A stretch of DNA of 64,000 nucleotides, from assembly GCA_034440575.1 (NCBI GenBank), contig JAOTOL010001235.1:62001-126000 (forward strand), in the 5' to 3' direction. The stretch comes from Imbricaverruca yamaguchii (Eukaryota > Arthropoda > Thecostraca > Neoverrucidae). Both the position numbers and the translations under genes were made by a program. Of the stretch, positions 47,724 to 58,021 are shown in pieces. How positions within the stretch are numbered: position 1 is the stretch's first letter; every line of letters starts with the position of its first letter. Below the pieces are notes generated by a model. The model did no database searches. It was given only the letters and a program-made list of their open reading frames with translations, and was not told the origin of the DNA.

Positions 47724-48080
47724 CTGCCAGGGCCAAGTGAGGTCAACAGCTGCACAGAGTCCACCTCACCGGCAGGGCTCCTCTGCGTCGGCCGGGGGTC
47801 ATATGTGTCCCTCAGGGTCGCCAGCGTCCTGCCAGGGCCAAGTGAGGTCAACAGCTGCACAGAGTCCACCTGGTTCGCAGGCAGCGTCCTGCCGGGTCAA
47901 GTGGCACAGAAGGCGGGGCTCCTCTGCGTCGGCCGGGGATCATATGTGTCCCTCAGGGACGCCAGCGTCCTGCCAGGGCCAAGTGAGGTCAACAGCTGCA
48001 CAGAGTCCACCTCACCGGCGGGGCTCCTCTGCGTCGGCCGGGGGTCATATGTGTCCCTCAGGGACGCCAGCGTCCTGCCC
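47724..48080 (-). repeat. 105-bp tandem array made of the exon 5 acceptor and exon edge of golgin-45
   Basis: On the - strand each unit is intron end TTGACCTCACTTGGCCCTGG-CAG followed by GACGCTGGCGACCCTGAGGG and the next 62 exon bases. Full acceptors lie at 48074, 47969, 47828 and 47723, with a rearranged one at 47888. The unit is 105 bp (35 codons). Upstream units carry GCCG|GTGAGG, a donor-like site where the real exon has GGCGAGG. Confidence 0.92.
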
Positions 48081-48482
48081 GTGAGTTCAACACGTGTGCG
48101 TCAGATCAGAGCAAGTCAGAACATTAAGATGCGGTGTCAGATCAAAGCAGGTCAGGTTAGAGTCAGAGTCACAGCGTGCGCACTGCCGAAGTCAGCACTC
48201 GCCACGTGCTTACGGATGCTCTGTGTGTCGGGGATACTCTGCGACGGGGAGGTGGTCGACGGTGTGGGGCTTTCAGGACGCTACACATGGTCTCAGTCAA
48301 GGCCACAGAGGCAGAACCGCGGTCGTTCTGTGACAATCGACATGCCAGAATGCTCATATTCGCACCCACACAATGCTACCATCTTGTGATACCATTTTAT
48401 CGAAATGACCACAGGATCTCCACGTGACATCACTAAACCACCAGACCACCAGACCGGCAGACCGGCAGACCGGCAGACAGAC

Positions 48483-48611
48483 CTGACAGCAGTCTCCAGC
48501 TGGAGAGCCATTTGCCTGCGCTCCCGGAGCAGTGCTCGCAGCGCCGTCTCTGCCTGCCGGCATCTGCGACTGAACACCGCCTTCCAGCCAACCATCTCGT
48601 CCACCATCAGG
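48483..48611 (-). CDS. BLZF1: Golgin-45 (BLZF1), exon 4 of 6
   Basis: Codes about residues 222-264: SLMVDEM, then coiled coil AETALRALLRERRQMALQLE, aligning with human RVMADELTN and GAIQDLLSEREQFRQEM. Acceptor GACCTCAG|C supplies one base to complete the codon from exon 3; donor GTCAG|GTCTGT leaves two bases, completed by exon 5. The acceptor and first 47 exon bases are repeated upstream (see 48612-48835). Confidence 0.88.
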
Positions 48612-48835
48612 CTGAGGTCAGATCAGAGCGGGTCAGGTCAGAGCCTGCGACTAAACACCACCTTCCAGCCAACCATCTTGTCCACCATCAGACTGTGGTG
48701 AGACCAGAGCGGGTCAGGTCAGAGCCTGCGACTGAACACCGCCAACCATCTCGTTCACCATCAGACTGTGGTCAGATCAGAGCGGGTCAGGTCAGAGCCT
48801 ACGACTGAACATCGCCTTCCAGCCGGCCATTTCTC
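48612..48835 (-). repeat. 81-bp tandem array made of the exon 4 acceptor and exon edge of golgin-45
   Basis: On the - strand each unit reads GCTCTGACCTGACCCGCTCT, then an acceptor-like GACC(T/A)CAG or CACCACAG, then CTGATGGTGGACGAGATGG and the exon start to GTCGCAG. Acceptor positions: 48611 (real), 48692, 48765, with a degenerate fourth copy around 48780-48835. The upstream copies have one deletion and run into TGA if retained as exon. Confidence 0.9.
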
Positions 48836-48921
48836 TCACCATCAGACTGGCCAGTTATGGTCGGCTGAGTTCCAGTCAGAACCGGGTACCAGCTCAGGCC
48901 TGAGCTTCAAGCAAGACTATT

Positions 48922-48978
48922 GATTGATTATTTGGGGTTAAGGGCGCGCCGACTACGAGGTCATTTAGTGCCCATTTA
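48922..48978 (+). repeat. Hairpin module repeat, copy c
   Basis: GATTATTTGGGGTTAAGGGC, GCGCCGACTACGAGGTCATT, TAGTGCCC: same family as 34.7, 38.9 and 56.5 kb. Confidence 0.75.
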
Positions 48979-49592
48979 AAGAAAGACTAAGCAATTCTAC
49001 AAGCTGCAGTCATTTATACAGCACGCCCAACGACCCAGGCACCTAGACTGTACATACTGCACCAACCAGCCCGCCCGAGTCCACAAATAGACTACACGCA
49101 TTCTTGACATACTTTATTGGGCTTATTTCAATGCACTCCTTAAGCCAAAACACTCCGACACATTGGGTTGATTTGGCCAAAACCTGATGAAAAACGCCAG
49201 TGGGGATGCCGAAGCTCCTCCCCCTGCGCGGCTTTGTCACGTCTGAAGGCGGACGGCTGTGTACAACAGCGGTGACATCTAGCCCGGCTCGCTGGAAGCG
49301 AGCGCAATGCTCCACACAACACACATCACTGGAAAGCTGGTCATGTGTCCCCTACGAATACGACACGCTAATCAAAATCGTCTTGCTTGCTTCACAAACT
49401 TGCGCGTTCTTGCCACACATACTTTGAGAACCCGGACAATGGCTAGACACCGGAAACTAGACGCCAACAAAGGTGACGCACATGCATTGGATCATGGATG
49501 ACAGTATACGTTGCGGTGCTCTCTGACGGCTCTAACCTCCATGGATGACGTGGCCGCTCGGGCCGGCCGGCCGCCGGGCTCCAGCTACCCAC

Positions 49593-49792
49593 CTGCTGGC
49601 CATGAACTTGGAGCGCCACACGTCGCACTGGATGGCCAGGCTGTCGCGGCCGTCGCCCTCGTCGGCGGCGGCCGCAGAGAACGAGCGCACCAGCTTGGCC
49701 AGGCGCGCCCTGTCCTCGGTCAGCAGGCTGAGACGCGAGCCCATGTCCTCGCCGAGCGACGCTACCAGCAGCTGCTTCAGCTCACAGGTGAC
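49593..49792 (-). CDS. BLZF1: Golgin-45 (BLZF1), exon 3 of 6
   Basis: Codes about residues 156-221 and two bases of 222. VTCELKQLLVASLGEDM matches human VNRELKKLLVASVGDDL; LSLLTEDRARLAKLV is coiled coil; SLAIQCDVWRSKFMAS matches the family hallmark MSIQCDVWRSKFLAS. Acceptor GACTCAG|GTC in phase 0, donor CAGCAG|GTGGGT in phase 2. Golgin-45 is a peripheral Golgi-membrane coiled-coil protein that binds Rab2 and GRASP55 and supports cisternal structure. This exon is the best single proof of identity. Confidence 0.95.
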
Positions 49793-50264
49793 CTGAGTCA
49801 AACGTCGGTGGGTCATAAGACTCACCGGCTGGCTGATCACTCAGACGGCGACCGAACAGATCAGTGGGTCGCCAAGGGCCACCAATTTTGCGTCACTGGT
49901 GGACATTTGGTTATAGGTCAAGTAGTGAGTGACCAAAAAGTTAAAGATCAGATACAGAGTGACTGGGGAGCCACAGTTCAGGCATAGTGTTAACTTCCTT
50001 GGTGCAAATTCCTGGTCAGCATCACAGTTTTCGAACTTCAATCATGAAACAAACACGAACTTGTGCTTCAATATAACTTACATGCAGGCTGCAGCCATTG
50101 CCAAACATCGAGCTACTGAACACAATTTCTGCCCACCATTTTGGGTGACTTTCCAGGTTAGATCAAATAGGTCAATGTATGGTTGTGGTCACCTGGACAG
50201 CACCAGTTTTCTGACTTCAATCTTATGGTAGCTTATCGGACTCCCTATGGTAGCTTTTTACTGT

Positions 50265-50695
50265 GCTTTTAACCTTTTCTCATACCTCCTGTAATTAATT
50301 CATGATCAATACTGCAACATAGATATAAACAGTGATAAATGGCCTGCGATATATCGCCTACCTGTGCCATACTGTGAGGCTAACCTTTAAGTGGACCTCC
50401 TATAGTTCGCTGATGATCAATACAGCAATACAGGTCTACACCGTGATATACCGCGAGGCTTAACTTTTAACTGTACACCCTACAGTTCGTTAATGATCGA
50501 TGCTGCAGTGTAGGTCTAAACCGTGATATACTGCGTAGCTTAACCTTTAACCGGACTAGACCTCCTATAGTTCGTTGATGATCAAATCTGCAATAGGAGT
50601 CTGAACGATGATATACCACAAGGCTTAGCCTTTAACTGTACCTCCTACAGTCCGTTCGTGATCAATGCTACAACATAGGTCTAAAAACGAATTTG
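50265..50695. repeat. Diverged tandem repeat, unit about 85-95 bp, in golgin-45 intron 2
   Basis: Five copies of a unit with CCTCCTATAGTTCGTTGATG, ATCAATGCTGCAA, TAGGTCTAAACCGTGATATA and AGGCTTAACCTTTAACTG. Divergence between copies is considerable, so this array is older than the exon-edge arrays. Confidence 0.8.
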
Positions 50696-51270
50696 GAACT
50701 ATTGGGTATTCTAATTTCATCCTACATTTACGCCACGACCGTCAGTAACTGGAACTGCACTTTTCGGACGAGCTGCACTAACACATATGGGAATTTATAG
50801 CATCCGACAATTATAGGAAGACATGTCATATGCCAAACTGATATCACCAAAAAGTTAGAAGTCAAGTCAGAAAAAGGCATGGTGGCAGTCAGATTGACAC
50901 CTCCAAAACTGTGAATGGTAAACAATAGGCCTATGCAATTTCACGCCATATGTGTATGCCCAAATACCCCAATACAACACAATAGTTGAATATATGCATA
51001 TTCGCACTGATGTGCACTCCTTCGCTACCAGTTCTTAGTCAACCAGGGCAACACTTGTTGGTATAACCAACCTGTATTCCATGCTGTCTCCACCTACTTG
51101 ACACATCCATACTTCCCCACCTTATCCTGAACACGTCAGCGTAAAACAACCACGGTCATGGGCGTAAAACAACCACAATTTTTGTTCGTAGTTCTACGTC
51201 AATCAGCAGCACCAGTGCGCTAGCACAGCACCAGTCGCTACAAGCACCAGTCTGTCCGTCCTCCACCCAC

Positions 51271-51516
51271 CTCCATAGCGATACCGAGCTGGTCGTGCAG
51301 CTGCTCCTTCTCCTGCCGCAGCCGCAGCAGCTCGTCCTCGTCGCCGACCTTGACGTCCTCGTTGCCGTCGGTCCCGTCGGCCCCGTCGGCTGGCGGCCGG
51401 ACGGTGCAGCCCCGGCCGGCCGCGGCAGCCGACGCCAGCGGAGCCACACATGCCGGGTACGGCTCGTGCGGCACGAAGCGGGCCTGCTGGCGCGGGGCCG
51501 CCGGCCGCCGGTCCAG
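51271..51516 (-). CDS. BLZF1: Golgin-45 (BLZF1), exon 2 of 6
   Basis: Codes about residues 74-155. ARFVPHEPYPACVAPL is a motif I associate with invertebrate golgin-45; an acidic linker (DGADGTDGNEDVKVGDEDE) follows, then the coiled-coil start LLRLRQEKEQLHDQLGIAME, matching human LLQDKEGLSNQLRVQTE. Donor GAG|GTGGGT in phase 0 fits exon 3. The acceptor is uncertain: GCGACAG|CTG (51516) or CAGCAG|GCC (51483) both keep phase 0, giving a 384- or 373-residue protein (human about 400). The 51516 acceptor region is present three times in tandem. Confidence 0.85.
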
Positions 51517-51655
51517 CTGTCGCCACAGGTCACCGGTCATGACATGTGGACATACGGCCGCCGGTCCAGCTGCCGCCACAGGTCACCGGTCATGACACGC
51601 GGCCGCCGGTCCAGCTGCCGCCACAGGTCACCGGTCACGACACACGGCCACCAGT
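51510..51655 (-). repeat. 45-bp tandem array containing the exon 2 acceptor of golgin-45, three copies
   Basis: On the - strand: CATGACCGGTGACCTGTGGC, GGCAG, CTGGACCGGCGGCCG. Acceptor-like AGs at 51516, 51569 and 51614; the first spacing is 53 bp because of an 8-base insertion, the second 45 bp. Confidence 0.85.
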
Positions 51656-51784
51656 CAGGTGTCTTCTGTCAGCTGCGCATATGCGACTACCGGCCGGGGG
51701 AAGAAGTGGCATGGGGAGGAACAGAGCATACTAGATCAGAGCATTCCAGACTGTGTCTGGCCTACACAGATAACAAGTGCAACT

Positions 51785-51950
51785 TTGGATTCTTGTGCGA
51801 CACATTCACTTGCTAGCGGACATAGCATCGCCAACCTCTCACACCAATTGGTTGCCAGTGAACTCGATAATGCTGTTGTGGGATTTGAACCCACGACCTT
51901 ACGACCAAGAGCCCGTCGCCCGACCAGACCAGCCTAGCCTACGCACATGT
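51785..51950 (-). mobile_element. tRNA-derived SINE, family 1 body with a different tRNA head
   Basis: On the - strand: box B GTGGGTTCAAATCCCAC in a good T-arm, followed by ACCAATTGGTGTGAGAGGTT then GGCGATGCTA, homologous to the body of the SINEs at 23.8, 47.3 and 59.7 kb. The head (CTGGTCGGGCGACGGGCTCT) is unlike theirs. The conserved part is thus a SINE domain shared by elements with different heads. Sits in golgin-45 intron 1. Confidence 0.75.
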
Positions 51951-52113
51951 CTCACAAAACATAGCATGTTTGAGGGTTGAAAGAGCTACTGGGGATAACA
52001 ATGGAGGCGGTGTCTTCCCTCGCGGGCACATCCCAGCCTTTCGCCACCGATCTGCTCTACCCTGCCCGGCGGGTCTGTCCTGCCCCGCAGAGTGGAGTGG
52101 CAGAGTGGGTTAC

Positions 52114-52332
52114 CTCCTGCTTGACGGTCGGCACCAGACGGAAGATGGGCTTGTCGGCGCCCGAGGCCAGCTCGAGGTCGCCGAGTATGTCGGATAGCGA
52201 GCAGCCCTGGCTGCGGCGCGCCGTGATCATCTTCAGCATCTGCTTCTCGGGCAGCTCTGGCAGGTGACGTGTCGAGGCCTTCTCGGCGCGGCGGCTGCCA
52301 ACGCTCGCGGATGGAACACCCACAGACTGCAT
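52114..52332 (-). CDS. BLZF1: Golgin-45 (BLZF1), exon 1 (first coding exon) of 6
   Basis: Codes residues 1-73, starting MQSVGVPSASVGSRR and continuing LPEKQMLKMITARRSQGCSL, SDILGDLELASGADKPIFRL and VPTVKQE. The LP...K(Q)ML...RxLVPK pattern resembles the human LQLGKMLTEK...VRILVPK segment. A TGA lies in frame two codons before the ATG, so this is the first usable start. A TTTTTCAG acceptor at about 52358 suggests a non-coding first exon upstream. Donor CAGGAG|GTAACC in phase 0. Confidence 0.85.
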
Positions 52333-52639
52333 ACTTCACAACTGCTGCAGTGACAGTCTGAAAAATGAAAATGCACCTCTTAGTGAGTTAGGTATTCATC
52401 TAGGCAAAGTGCACACAATATCCACAACACAATGCATTTTGACTTACACTTCGTTATTCACTCAGGCTGTTGAGAACCATGCATTTTATAATATTCCTTA
52501 TGCCAGAATATCCTCAATCTTGATGTAATGGTGCTGTTGTGTATTGAGACACCTGGTAATGCTATGTAGTGGTACATCTGGTGAAGGCTCAGATAGGGAA
52601 AATTAAGTGTTAGCTTTATTTCCCCTACTGCCAGACTTA

Positions 52640-53100
52640 CTACATGTCACATTTGGCACTTGCCACTAAGTTTGCTGTGGCCAAGCATTAGCATAGAAAA
52701 ATACCTGACCACAAAACAACAATGTCCTTGGCAACAACACTGGTCGGCCAATCCAAGACTTCATCCCAATCATGCTGTACTGTCCACATTGGGAAAGACT
52801 GGCATACCACCCAGTTCTGCCCCATGTAGATGCACTGCCCACACCTGACATGGTGGATGATGCCGGTGGGAAAGGAGCAAGTGCTGCCCTATCATCACAT
52901 GAAAGCAGCCAAGCACTGGAGAGAGCACACTCATAGGCTCCCACCTCTCACTGTTGGCTACTACTATGTGCACATCCAAAATCAGCTTGGGCTCCACACC
53001 AAGAGGTGGGACAAGACAGGTCAGGTCATCAAGGTCTGGCAGCCAAAGGTCACCATACTTCGATGTCCCAAGTATATTGGCCATTCCATGTTGATTGGTG
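52640..53100 (+). pseudogene. Ty3/gypsy-type LTR retrotransposon integrase fragment
   Basis: Broken frames give, in order, LYxRPxxDxxP-like sequence near 52745-52775 and then EHTHRLPPLTVG, VHIQNQLGLHTKRWDKTGQV and IKVWQPK (52924-53050). The last part matches the C-terminal segment of Ty3/gypsy pol integrases, usually HTxxLPPLxVGDxVxIQNQxGPHPxKWDKTGxVVEV. No reverse transcriptase, protease or LTR was seen nearby. An old, dead remnant. Confidence 0.75.
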
Positions 53101-55740
53101 AATGTTACATCACATTTGGTTCAGTACTTTTGGAGTATGGAAGTGGTAAATAGCCTCAAATTTATTTTGTGTATTTTGATGACCTTGATCTAAGGCCAAG
53201 GCCACCATATCTAAAGATCCACACATAGTGATCATGTCAAGTCAATTGGCAAATGTTTCAAGAAATTTTATTTGGTTGCTTTGGAGCATGGGCTTCATAA
53301 AGTCATAAAAGTCCAAAGTCATCAGTTCATAAAAACGGTTTTGTGCTTTTTGGTCACCTTGGCCAGAAGCCAATGCCACCATATTCAAAAGTCCAAACCA
53401 TATCCACCATATCACATTGATTGGTGGAAGTTTCATGAAATTTGGTCCAGTAGTTCAGGACCATGGGCACCACAACAATTGAAAATAAAGAGGCACTTAT
53501 TTTTCGACCTTATGCCAAGGCCAAGGTCACCATATTGTAAAGTCTCAAGTAAATAGACTATGCTGCAGTGATTGATGAAGGTTTCATTTCATCAACTTTC
53601 TCGAAACCGCTTCAAAATGACTGCTCTAAATTTAAGGGTTCATGTATCAGCTTTACGTAACGGTGTCACCATATTCAAATGTCTCAAGTAAATCGACCCC
53701 AATGCATCGATTGCTGAAGGTATGATGAAATTCGGTTCGATGAGCATAGGTACGGCAACAACCCACGGCAACAGAATAGACCAACGAATGAGAAAACGTA
53801 CGCGCCCTTATTCTACCTCACCTTAGGAAGAATGCAGACTACGACCCTATCAAATCACACGCAGATGAATACCTTCCAAGACAAACCAGAGTAAATCCAA
53901 CGCGAATTTCGCAAGCCACTGTCACATATGTCTCACACACGTAAGTATGTGTGGTGTTGTACGGAACATATACAAATTACAAAAACAGGAAGATCTTTTC
54001 TTTAAACTTAAGAAAATAAAGAAGTCATTTTAAAAACTTATAGTATTTATAAATAAAAATGCATTAAACTACATCAGAGCGAAAATATTTAAAGGGCCCA
54101 GGTAATGTATTGCCATAAATATTTCCGACTTTGCAACATGCCAGGTTGTTGCCAAGCAACACCTTCAAACCAAGCGACGTATTGCTTTTAGATTGGTTAA
54201 GAAACATTTGAAATCCAGGTGTGTATAAATATCGGAATATGTAATGTTTATGTTGCTGACTTTATGTAGGGCATGCGTGGACACAGAACAGTGTGAATTC
54301 ATGTTTGGCATTTGGTCCCGACCGCCGTGTTGTGTTAGATTCGATATGATACCTATGAATATTGATGTTTGAATAAATATTGGCAGCTTGGTTCACCGCG
54401 TCGGTGTTGATGTGTGATGTTGATCCACCTATGTAGGTGGGTAAGTGGGTGCCTATCAACCTACATATCTATTTATGCCTACCTAGGTCTTACCTAACTA
54501 GATAGGTAGGGCTTTGTGGGCAGTTGCATACTAGCTTGGTGGATGTGTCAGGTAGGTAGATGGGTAGCTACCTGTATACCTACCTACATATCATGATCAA
54601 GGTGGGGCCTGGCTAGTTCCATCCAAAGCTTCATCCATCCGAAGCAAACAAGCAGGTCAATATCTATGACCTGAAAAAAACAAGGATAAATTATGACCTG
54701 AGGTCTGATGTGGAATTTCAAGACAAGAATGTAGCAACACATTTCTGGACATGATTGGGTAAATTTGCCATAAAAGGTGTTGGGAATTTGTGATTTTTTT
54801 TGGGGGGAATACAATGTTTATGAACATGATTCAGAAGATGCCACCACTTGTATTCTCTGGAAATGCTTTTCAATTTCAATGATGATGTCATAGTCACTTT
54901 AGTATGATGTGATGACTTCATAGGTGCAGCACTAAGGCTTTAATTGGCTAATGTTGCAAGTGGTTCACATACCTAAAATATCTAAAATAAAAAAAATACC
55001 TCAAAATTCCAAAAACACCTTATGACAAAAATACCCATGATTGTGGTGATAATTCCTACACAGGAATTGTCTGCCATTTTCCATTAACAGAAACATAGAT
55101 CCTTGAGCTTCTGTGAATGTTTTGCACCCCTAGAGGATCCTGCCATCACATGGTTGACTGCAGGAATCATCAATTTTATGGTAGACATTTAAGACACAGT
55201 AAAAGACCATGCAAATCATAAGGTAGTTCAATTGATGTAAATTCTTAGTGACAAACCACTGCAGGATATGCACCCAGGCAGTACTGAAACATGTATATGC
55301 TGTAAGAAATAAAATTATATGTGACAAAGTAATTGTATGATGCCAGAATAATCATTTTGTCACATGCAGTGGCAAAATGATGCCATTTTGCTTGTAGGAC
55401 TGATTTATGCAGTGTATGTAAGCTTAAGATCATGGCCACAAGTCGAAACATTGAACATATATATTAAACAGTGTATATCACATTTTGTTCTGCAAAACAA
55501 AGGTTGACAATTATATTTTAACAATCAAATCTGCATTGATCCAATGAAACATGATACCTTAAAGGTTGTACACCAACATTTAACCTACCCTAGGGGTCAT
55601 TTTACACCTCTCAGTTTTACCACATATAGTGAGTGTAATGAAAAGCTTAGTGGTGAGTGAAGATGCTGAAATTTGGCACACCTCTCTTCCACATCAATTT
55701 CACATGTGTGAAGATTATGAGGTCAGGTCATCAACACTGT
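53100..55740. other. AT-rich intergenic region between golgin-45 and the CCDC177-like gene
   Basis: Contains weakly related blocks (GGTCACCATATTCAAAAGTC at several places, 53185-53700) that suggest an old roughly 130-200-bp tandem or dispersed repeat, and a TAGGTAGG/ACCTACCT-rich stretch at 54430-54600. No gene recognised; short open frames have no similarity. Confidence 0.4.
54425..54600. repeat. Degenerate ACCT/AGGT tetranucleotide repeat
   Basis: ACCTATGTAGGTGGGTAAG, TACCTAGGTCTTACC, GGTAGGTAGATGGGTAG and ACCTACCTACATA scattered over 170 bp, in both orientations, so it can fold on itself. Confidence 0.7.
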
Positions 55741-55742
55741 GA

Positions 55743-55855
55743 TGTGATTGTGGTTTTAGGGTGCTAATGATCAACCATGGTGATCATTTAGCACCCAGTC
55801 ATCAGCACTAAATGACCAATGCAGTTGGTGGACCCTAAAGCCAAAATAGCTAATG
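55743..55855. repeat. Hairpin module repeat, head-to-head pair
   Basis: TTTTAGGGTGCTAATGATCA to CATTTAGCACCC forms one copy and the following sequence, read on the - strand (GGCTTTAGGGTCCACCAACT, GCATTGGTCATTTAGTGC), is a second copy in inverted orientation. Confidence 0.65.
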
Positions 55856-56100
55856 AGGTTAGGTCATCTACAGTCAACAAGATAGTCACGGTCAAGTGAG
55901 GTTGCCTGTAAAAAGTTGAACCAATTGCCCCACTTTAGCAGATGCATATATTTGAATGAAACTTTCTGTGTTTTTTTTTGGGTTGCAACAAAATGCACCA
56001 GAGGATTGTTTGAATTTTTAGTTCTTGATAACATAATGGCTGCATATTGCCCATTGAGCCTAAATTGAAGATTCAGGATGAAGTAAGCACTTATTTTTTT
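55855..56100 (+). repeat. AT-rich dispersed repeat family, partial copy
   Basis: GGTCATCTACAGTCAACAAG, AGTGAGGTTGCC, GTTGAACCA and GGTTGCAACAAAATGCACCA match 56585-56820 in order, same orientation. Confidence 0.75.
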
Positions 56101-56487
56101 CAGTTCAGTTCAGTGATGTATTTTAGGGTACATCACTGAACTGCTTGTACTCAATTTATGCAAATGATTGGTGTTGCTAAAGTAATTAGCTTCATTGGAA
56201 GAATTTCTAGTCAGTGCTTATCCAACCGGCACCATAGCAGTCCAGTCTTCAGTAATGTGGTTATTTCATTATGCCACGTGGCCTGGAGGTCCTGAGGTCA
56301 ATCAATTTCGAGCTAATGTTAGTCCGACGGCTGGTGCAGCACAAGTATTTTTATGCTTCATACACAGAACATTAACCCACTCAATCTCAGGGGTTTTCAA
56401 CCACCCCCTCAGGGTTTTTTTTGCGTGAACGAACAGCGCGTGGTAGACACCAACATTTGACATACCTTTTCCCACATGAATTTGGTG

Positions 56488-56550
56488 GGCGCTGTATGAC
56501 CGAAGCAGTTGATGCGCCCATAAGCCCAAATAACCAACCAACCCACATGA
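56488..56550 (-). repeat. Hairpin module repeat, copy d, with AACC tail
   Basis: GGCGCTGTATGACCGAAGCA, GTTGATGCGCCCATAAGCCC, AAATAACCAACCAACCC. The tail is like that of the family 1 SINEs. Confidence 0.75.
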
Positions 56551-56569
56551 ATTTGGCATGCTTTTTGAA

Positions 56570-57085
56570 AATTTTGAAGTCCGGTCATCTAGGGTCGGCA
56601 AGTTGATCAAGTTCAAGTGAGGTCACCACCAAAATAGTTCAACCAGTCATCACGCTTTAATGGATACAGATATTTTACTGAAACTTTCAGAGTTTGCTTT
56701 TCTTTAGGGATGCAACAAAACCTACAGGAGGAATTTTTCCTTTTTTTCTTCAGTTTTTGACTACATATAAATTTTGCATATTTGCCTATTAGAGTTCAAA
56801 TCAAAGATTCTGGCTAAAGTAAGCATTTGTATCAGAGCAAGTTGACTTCCAACAACGTTTCTTGGTCTGCTCTACCTGTTATAAAAAGGAAAATGAAAGA
56901 AAACTTGAAAGCTCAAAATTTTGAAGTAAAAAAAAATAATTTTTTGGGGCCAAAAATTGCAGGGCCCTGGTTGATTTCGCTGTCGTTTTCTGATTCCATA
57001 TATTTTCTCAAATATTTCCCAAAATGAAATCCACAGAGCCAAAACATAATGTAAGTTGTGAAAAGTTTAAAAATCTAACCCTCAA
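56570..57085 (+). repeat. AT-rich dispersed repeat family, longest copy
   Basis: Matches 33770-34315 in reverse complement over about 500 bp, and 55855-56100 directly. No terminal inverted repeats or coding capacity noted. Confidence 0.8.
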
Positions 57086-57089
57086 AGTG

Positions 57090-57874
57090 ATGTCGCTTTT
57101 GGGGAGATTGTTTGGGGGGCTGGATCCGGGCCCTACTCATTAAGCGCTTTGTGATGACACATCTTTGTTTTCATGCGACACTTAGTTTGGATTTTAGAGG
57201 GGGTTACTATCCTCTTCCCGAGATAGGGTGTGAGGATCTGACCAGAGATGGCACGGGTTAAGACTGTGGGACAAAGTGTCGTTTCTCAGTTTAGCTCTTA
57301 TGCCAATTTGACAATTCAGCATGCTACATTTATGTTCAACATATGCACACCTCATCTGACAGGTCGTTTTTCCCACTAATTTCAGCTTGGTTGGATTGTT
57401 TTTCAATGGAATATGACGAAATTGGCAGATGCAGTTTCACGCATTGGCTCCTCTAATAGATGGCACATTTCTTTGAAATTCCGGTGCTGTTACAAAGATT
57501 GTATGGATTACGCCCATGTCTTCAGGGCTGTTAGGAGAACGCAGGTGTCGTCGACATGTTTCTTATCACAATATGGCATCAGGTCATGTGCGTGCAACAC
57601 GCGATCTCCATACACTGTTACCATCGCTCGTCTAGCGTCCGTAATATATGCTGGTCCTCCATCCCCAAGATGGTTATGGTTTCTGTGTATCATTTTGGTA
57701 ATCAGTGCAAAATGTATGTAATATTTAACAGGGAGACTGCTTGGTCATAGCAGCTATGCTAGATGATGCATATTGTGTATGCATAGTGTCACTTGAATAT
57801 TGCTGACAAGTGAGCTTTCGTGAGTGGTGGTGAATTTATATTCTAAAACCTGTTACATGCTGACCTTTCTCCAG
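57090..57874. other. Spacer upstream of the CCDC177-like exon
   Basis: AT-rich; a CTGGATCCGGGCCC motif at 57119. No promoter or first exon of the CCDC177-like gene could be located here. Confidence 0.35.
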
Positions 57875-58021
57875 GTGCTGGCTTCGTTATCTGATATGAC
57901 ATGTGCTGAAGACTCGGTATACCTCAATCTATACAACTTTGATTTGCCACAACATGAAGACTCTCCATTCATAATAACTAGCCCAAGATCTTTAAGGGCT
58001 TGTTATGAGTTTGGAATCAAG
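57875..58021 (+). CDS. CCDC177-like coiled-coil protein, first exon seen
   Basis: Codes 49 residues: VLASLSDMTCAEDSVYLNLY, NFDLPQHEDSPFIITSPRSL, RACYEFGIK. This matches the conserved N-terminal block of CCDC177, where human has [20 protein letters not shown] followed by PRSLEACARCAVK. Acceptor CTTTCTCCAG|GTG and donor AAG|GTTTGT, both phase 0. The function of CCDC177 is unknown; it is a predicted coiled-coil protein. The start codon is not settled: ATG at 57896 in this exon is possible, otherwise translation begins upstream. Confidence 0.85.

Noticed and set aside
51156..51816. Overlapping + and alternative - frames in the golgin-45 exon 2 region
   Set aside because: Shadows of the GC-rich exon; only one - frame joins exons 1 and 3 in phase and matches golgin-45.
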